From: Candidatus Gastranaerophilales bacterium | GTDB lineage: Bacteria; Cyanobacteriota; Vampirovibrionia; Gastranaerophilales; Gastranaerophilaceae | Direction: 5' to 3' | NCBI GenBank assembly: GCA_944325155.1 | Contig: CALUYY010000006.1 | Coordinates: 1 to 64,000 of the forward strand | DNA length: 64,000 bases | Part shown: positions 60,736 to 64,000 of the stretch, piece by piece | Numbering within the stretch: position 1 is the stretch's first letter | Layout of the letters: each line of letters starts with the position of its first letter | Translations under genes and position numbers: made by a program | Notes under the pieces: model-generated | Database searches by the model: none | Seen by the model: only the letters and a program-made list of their open reading frames with translations | Told to the model about the DNA's origin: nothing

Positions 60736-61902
60736 ATGATTGACGATTTTAAGGGAAGCATAAAAGGAATATGCGATAATATACCGTATATAACGGCTCT
60801 TGGTATCATTTTGGGAACAGGAGCGCACAGCACGGTATTCGGTGCATTAATCATTTCTTTTATATTTTTATTGTTCAAATTTGATAAACCGCTTATTTTT
60901 TCAATAAGCGCCGTATTAACGGCTTCTTTAACATCAAGCATTATTTTGCTTAAAGGAAGTCTTGAAAAATTATGGGCAATATTATTTCTGGCGGGATTAA
61001 TCACGGTTATAATTTCATTGTTAAAAACGCCGAAAAAATTTATTTTATCCATCCCCAAATCCGTATCGCAAGGGTTTATAACAGGGGCATTAACAAGCAT
61101 TTTAATTTTAACCGTTCCTTTAATTTTGGGACAAAAAGGATATATTTCGCTTCCTTTATTAATAGCTTCAAAACATAACTTTTTTAATTATATAAACGAA
61201 GGAGCGGTTATTTGCTCGATTGCAACATTTGTTATTTATCATTACTTATCAAAATCAAATTTAAAATTTTTGCCCAAAAGTTTAATTTCCGTCATCATCC
61301 CCATATTTATAAATATTTTCTACAAAACCGATTTGGTTTTATCGGCGGATAGAATTGAATATTTTAAGCCCGCAGGTCAAAGCGCCGATTTTGGCAATTT
61401 AATTTATGTATTATTGTTCGCAATTTTAATTTCAATTGTCATTTTTATTCAAACATCGGCAAATTTAAGAGGATTAAAAATCAAAAACCAAAAAGAAATA
61501 AATAAAGTTCTTTTAATTGAGGGGATTTCAAATACGATAAGCGCATTGACGGGAACCGTTTCAGGGGTTGTTTCATACAACGCCGCAAAAGATACGATAA
61601 AATTAAACCCTTTAATTTCGGGGCTTATTTGTTTTATTATTCTTTTAATTTTTTCAATATTTTTTAAGCAGACAATAGGTTTAATTCCCGTATGTTCAAT
61701 TTCATCAATTCTTTTTATAAAATTGTATGAAGTTATAAAATTTAATTTGCATTCGCAGAAAATAAAAAATAAAAATGCAAAAATTATTTTTATTATCTGT
61801 TTTGTTTTAACTTTTTTGCACACGGTTACAGGGCTTATAGCTTCAATAATTCTGACGTTTTTGATAAACACAAAAAATAAAAATTTAAATAAATTGCAAT
61901 AG
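60736..61902 (+). CDS. SulP-like permease without a STAS domain
   Basis: The 388-residue protein has about 11 hydrophobic segments. ISFIFLLFKFDKPLIFSIS, IPKSVSQGFITGALTSILI and the late block LIEGISNTISALTGTVSGVVSYNAAKDTIKLNPLISGLICFIILLI...PVCSISSILFIKLYEVIKF follow the SulP/NCS2 pattern (SLC26-like). SulP proteins usually carry a cytoplasmic STAS domain after the membrane part; here the protein ends a few residues after the last helix. The substrate (sulfate, bicarbonate, or a dicarboxylate or nucleobase) is not predictable. A TTG at 60718 opens the frame, but the ATG at 60736 leads straight into the family start, without a clear SD. It is 30 nt before wecB. Confidence 0.7.
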   Translation: MIDDFKGSIKGICDNIPYITALGIILGTGAHSTVFGALIISFIFLLFKFDKPLIFSISAVLTASLTSSIILLKGSLEKLWAILFLAGLITVIISLLKTPKKFILSIPKSVSQGFITGALTSILILTVPLILGQKGYISLPLLIASKHNFFNYINEGAVICSIATFVIYHYLSKSNLKFLPKSLISVIIPIFINIFYKTDLVLSADRIEYFKPAGQSADFGNLIYVLLFAILISIVIFIQTSANLRGLKIKNQKEINKVLLIEGISNTISALTGTVSGVVSYNAAKDTIKLNPLISGLICFIILLIFSIFFKQTIGLIPVCSISSILFIKLYEVIKFNLHSQKIKNKNAKIIFIICFVLTFLHTVTGLIASIILTFLINTKNKNLNKLQ

Positions 61903-61932
61903 AAGGGATTTTTTTATAAAATCTGGTTTGAA

Positions 61933-63045
61933 ATGACAAAAAAAATTAAAGCTGCATTAATATTCGGAACAAGACCGGAAGCAATTAAAATGGCGCCCGT
62001 TGTTCTTGAATTTCAAAAAAGAAAAGAGATTGAGCCTGTTGTTATAGTAACGGGGCAGCACAGGCAAATGCTTGATTCCGTTTTAAATTTGTTTGGCATT
62101 AAGCCTGATTACGACCTTAATTTAATGAAAGAAAACCAGAATTTATGGAATTTAACATCGGACATTTTATTATCGACAAAAAAAGTCCTGGATGAAATAA
62201 GCCCCGATGTTGTTTTGGTTCACGGAGATACAACAACGGCATTTTCCGCAAGTTTATCGGCGTTTTATTCCAAAATTAAAGTGGCGCATGTTGAAGCGGG
62301 ACTGAGAACGTTTGATAAAAATTATCCTTTTCCCGAAGAAATAAACAGAGTTTTAGCGGACAGCGTCTCCGATTTTCATTTTGCACCGACAAAAGGAGCG
62401 GTTGACAACCTCTTAAATTCGGGGATAAAAACAAAAGACACGATTTTTGAAACCGGAAACACGGTAATTGACGCTCTGTTTTATACACTTGAACATCATA
62501 AAAACGTGCTTGATATCGATTTAAACCCGAATTTAAAAACGATACTTCTTACTTCCCACAGAAGGGAAAACTTTGGCGAGCCTTTAAAAAATATTTGCAG
62601 AGCGGCAATTGAAATAAGTGAAAAAAATAAAGATATTGAAATTATATATCCCGTTCACCCGAACCCGAATGTAAGAACAACGGTTTATCAATATCTTCAA
62701 AACAAAGAAAGAATTAAACTCGTTGAACCTTTGGATTATGCGCCTTTTTGCAATTTAATGAAAAAATCACATATAATTTTAACCGATTCGGGCGGAATAC
62801 AGGAAGAAGCACCGTCTTTAGGGGTTCCAGTTCTTGTTTTAAGAGATGAAACCGAACGCCCCGAGGCTCTTATTTCCGGCGGAGTTAAGCTGACGGGAAC
62901 TAATACAAAAAATATCGTTCAAAATGTTCAGGAATTATTGGAAAATAAAAGTTTATACAAAAAAGTTTCAAATGCAATAAACCCATACGGCGACGGACTT
63001 GCTTCAAAAAGAATAGCGGATATTTTAATTGAAAAATTATCCTAA
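61933..63045 (+). CDS. wecB: UDP-N-acetylglucosamine 2-epimerase (non-hydrolysing)
   Basis: The 370-residue enzyme interconverts UDP-GlcNAc and UDP-ManNAc for surface polysaccharide synthesis. Signatures are IFGTRPEAIKMAPVVLEFQKR, VTGQHRQMLDSVLNLFGI, VLVHGDTTTAFSASLSAFY (His-Gly-Asp), HVEAGLRTFDKNYPFPEEINRVLAD, LTSHRRENFG, and DSGGIQEEAPSLGVPVLVLRDETERPEA. Standard length and intact. No other wec or UDP-sugar genes are adjacent. It is convergent with the Omp85 gene, with 20 nt between the stops. Confidence 0.95.
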   Translation: MTKKIKAALIFGTRPEAIKMAPVVLEFQKRKEIEPVVIVTGQHRQMLDSVLNLFGIKPDYDLNLMKENQNLWNLTSDILLSTKKVLDEISPDVVLVHGDTTTAFSASLSAFYSKIKVAHVEAGLRTFDKNYPFPEEINRVLADSVSDFHFAPTKGAVDNLLNSGIKTKDTIFETGNTVIDALFYTLEHHKNVLDIDLNPNLKTILLTSHRRENFGEPLKNICRAAIEISEKNKDIEIIYPVHPNPNVRTTVYQYLQNKERIKLVEPLDYAPFCNLMKKSHIILTDSGGIQEEAPSLGVPVLVLRDETERPEALISGGVKLTGTNTKNIVQNVQELLENKSLYKKVSNAINPYGDGLASKRIADILIEKLS

Positions 63046-63064
63046 TCTTTTATTTTTATTATTT

Positions 63065-64000
63065 TTAGAGCATATCACCCATACCGAACGTGAAGAAGCC
63101 GTTCGATCTTGAACCGTGGGTATTTGTAAGCGGGAAGCCGTAGTCTAAGTTGACCGGACCTAGCCCGGGGATAAATATTCTAAGCCCGACACCTGCCGTT
63201 ATTGCATATCCGGGGCGGTCGTATAAATCATCCGTTAAAGATGAATTAAATACTTTACCTGCGTCAATAAATCCCGCAAGTCTTACGTTATTTATAAATG
63301 CGTTAGACGTCAATCTGTCTATGAAAGGAATAGGAGTTCTGTATTCCAAAGTTCCGAGCATATACCCGTCACCCATACCGACTTCCGATATGTTAAAGCC
63401 TCTGATTGTGTAAGGACCGCCGAGATTATACATTGCAAATTCCGGAACATCGCCATGAAGTGTGCCGCCCGCTCTTGCGGTTACGACAAACGAAGATTTT
63501 CTGCCCGCAGGGATATATTTTTTGACGACACCTTCCAGTTTACCGTATGAATCGGCGCCCGTTACGGCAAGCGCTTCTTCAAGGCTTATCCTTGCAACGA
63601 CACCGTGTCTCGGGTTTGTTGCGTTATCTCTTGTGTCATATACCAAAGCGGGGATTGCTCTTAAGTAAAATCCGCCTTCAAGCTGTTTGTTTCTCTGGCT
63701 CATTGAAAGCCCGTGCGCAGCAAACATATTTTTTATTCTTGTATAATCGCCTTCAGATAAGTCAACTTCTTCGGCACCCAAAGATATGCTTCCCGTTAAT
63801 CTCGGATATTTTTCAAATACCCTTGCCAAAGTTACATCGCCGCCGTAGCGTTTTTCAACCGCCAAAGGCACCTGATAGCTTCCGAAGCTTCTCATAAATG
63901 CTCTAAAGCCTAAAGATTGGTTTTCTTTCTTAAAGTGAGGCTCCAAAAATGACAATTCGGCCTGCCAGTTTGCACGGCGTACAACGCTGTTGTCATTCAT
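63065..64000 (-). CDS. Omp85/BamA-type outer-membrane protein, C-terminal part (gene continues beyond the window)
   Basis: The 311 visible residues are the end of a 16-strand Omp85 barrel. FYLRAIPALVYDTRDNATNPRHGVVARISLEEAL is the early barrel (about 110-143), YNLGGPYTIRGFNISEVGMGDGYMLGTLEYRTPIP contains the L6-loop VRGF/Y-type motif (here IRGF, about 203), and it ends DYGFPLTNTHG...FFTFGMGDML. The ATG codon at the window edge is accidental; the real gene must carry POTRA domains upstream. It could be BamA itself or TamA. It is one of the clearest signs of an outer membrane here. Confidence 0.85.
   Translation of the reverse strand: MNDNSVVRRANWQAELSFLEPHFKKENQSLGFRAFMRSFGSYQVPLAVEKRYGGDVTLARVFEKYPRLTGSISLGAEEVDLSEGDYTRIKNMFAAHGLSMSQRNKQLEGGFYLRAIPALVYDTRDNATNPRHGVVARISLEEALAVTGADSYGKLEGVVKKYIPAGRKSSFVVTARAGGTLHGDVPEFAMYNLGGPYTIRGFNISEVGMGDGYMLGTLEYRTPIPFIDRLTSNAFINNVRLAGFIDAGKVFNSSLTDDLYDRPGYAITAGVGLRIFIPGLGPVNLDYGFPLTNTHGSRSNGFFTFGMGDML

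Noticed and set aside
1-64000. CRISPR arrays, insertion sequences or a complete prophage
   Set aside because: No direct-repeat array, transposase or phage structural gene was seen; the only mobile-type remnant is the recombinase end at position 1.

Overview
**Organism.** AT-rich bacterial chromosome read with the standard code (TGA is used as a stop). An Omp85-type outer-membrane barrel (63065-64000), an AsmA-like protein and surface-polysaccharide genes indicate a Gram-negative envelope. YidC (9918-11000) lacks the large N-terminal periplasmic domain of proteobacterial YidC and has a long hydrophilic insertion between membrane segments, which resembles cyanobacterial YidC. With an anaerobic fermentation module (AdhE plus Rex) and no photosynthesis genes, I infer a non-photosynthetic cyanobacterial relative (Vampirovibrionia/Melainabacteria, Gastranaerophilales-like, probably gut). 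The lineage is an inference from family features; no search was run.

**1-5.9 kb** is an accessory surface-glycan cassette. It holds the C-terminal end of a tyrosine recombinase translationally coupled to a glycosyltransferase, three tandem TupA-like ATP-grasp ligases, and a membrane acyltransferase whose last codons are a run of 12 G. The glycosyltransferase and all three ligases share an N-terminal FGIKF-type tag although they belong to two unrelated families. This is the best candidate here for an undescribed, possibly variable, system.

**6-17.8 kb** is housekeeping: metG, an orphan protein, mnmE, yidC-ribH, aroF, rsmE-cca and a SWIM-SNF2 helicase. **17.8-21.4 kb** is a redox switch: a Rex-like operator sits on the adhE promoter and rex lies just after the adhE terminator. 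**21.4-26.8 kb** is a minus-strand run: HAD phosphatase, ispF, glyQ and two tandem amino-acid permeases. **26.8-34.6 kb** has a GltD-like flavoprotein, a DUF805-like protein, hom-thrC, gltX, a glyoxalase, a radical SAM protein and tRNA-Pro(GGG).

**34.8-49.9 kb** is envelope and signalling: crcB, an acyltransferase overlapping tail to tail with an exported GH13 enzyme, a 1235-residue AsmA-like protein, a 26-codon membrane micro-ORF, ribF, a RelA/SpoT protein, DUF167, a GAF-GGDEF-HD-GYP protein, a GT2 glycosyltransferase and two small envelope orphans. **50-64 kb** has rimO, an orphan, tRNA-Val(GAC) with an unusual C33, rmuC, a SIS protein, hemW, a zinc-ribbon protein, an ilvB-ilvN-purM-purN::purD run, a SulP-like permease, wecB and the partial Omp85 gene.

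No stretch over 300 bases lacks a gene. I saw no CRISPR array, insertion sequence, rRNA or complete mobile element. Both tRNA genes lack an encoded CCA, in keeping with the cca gene.
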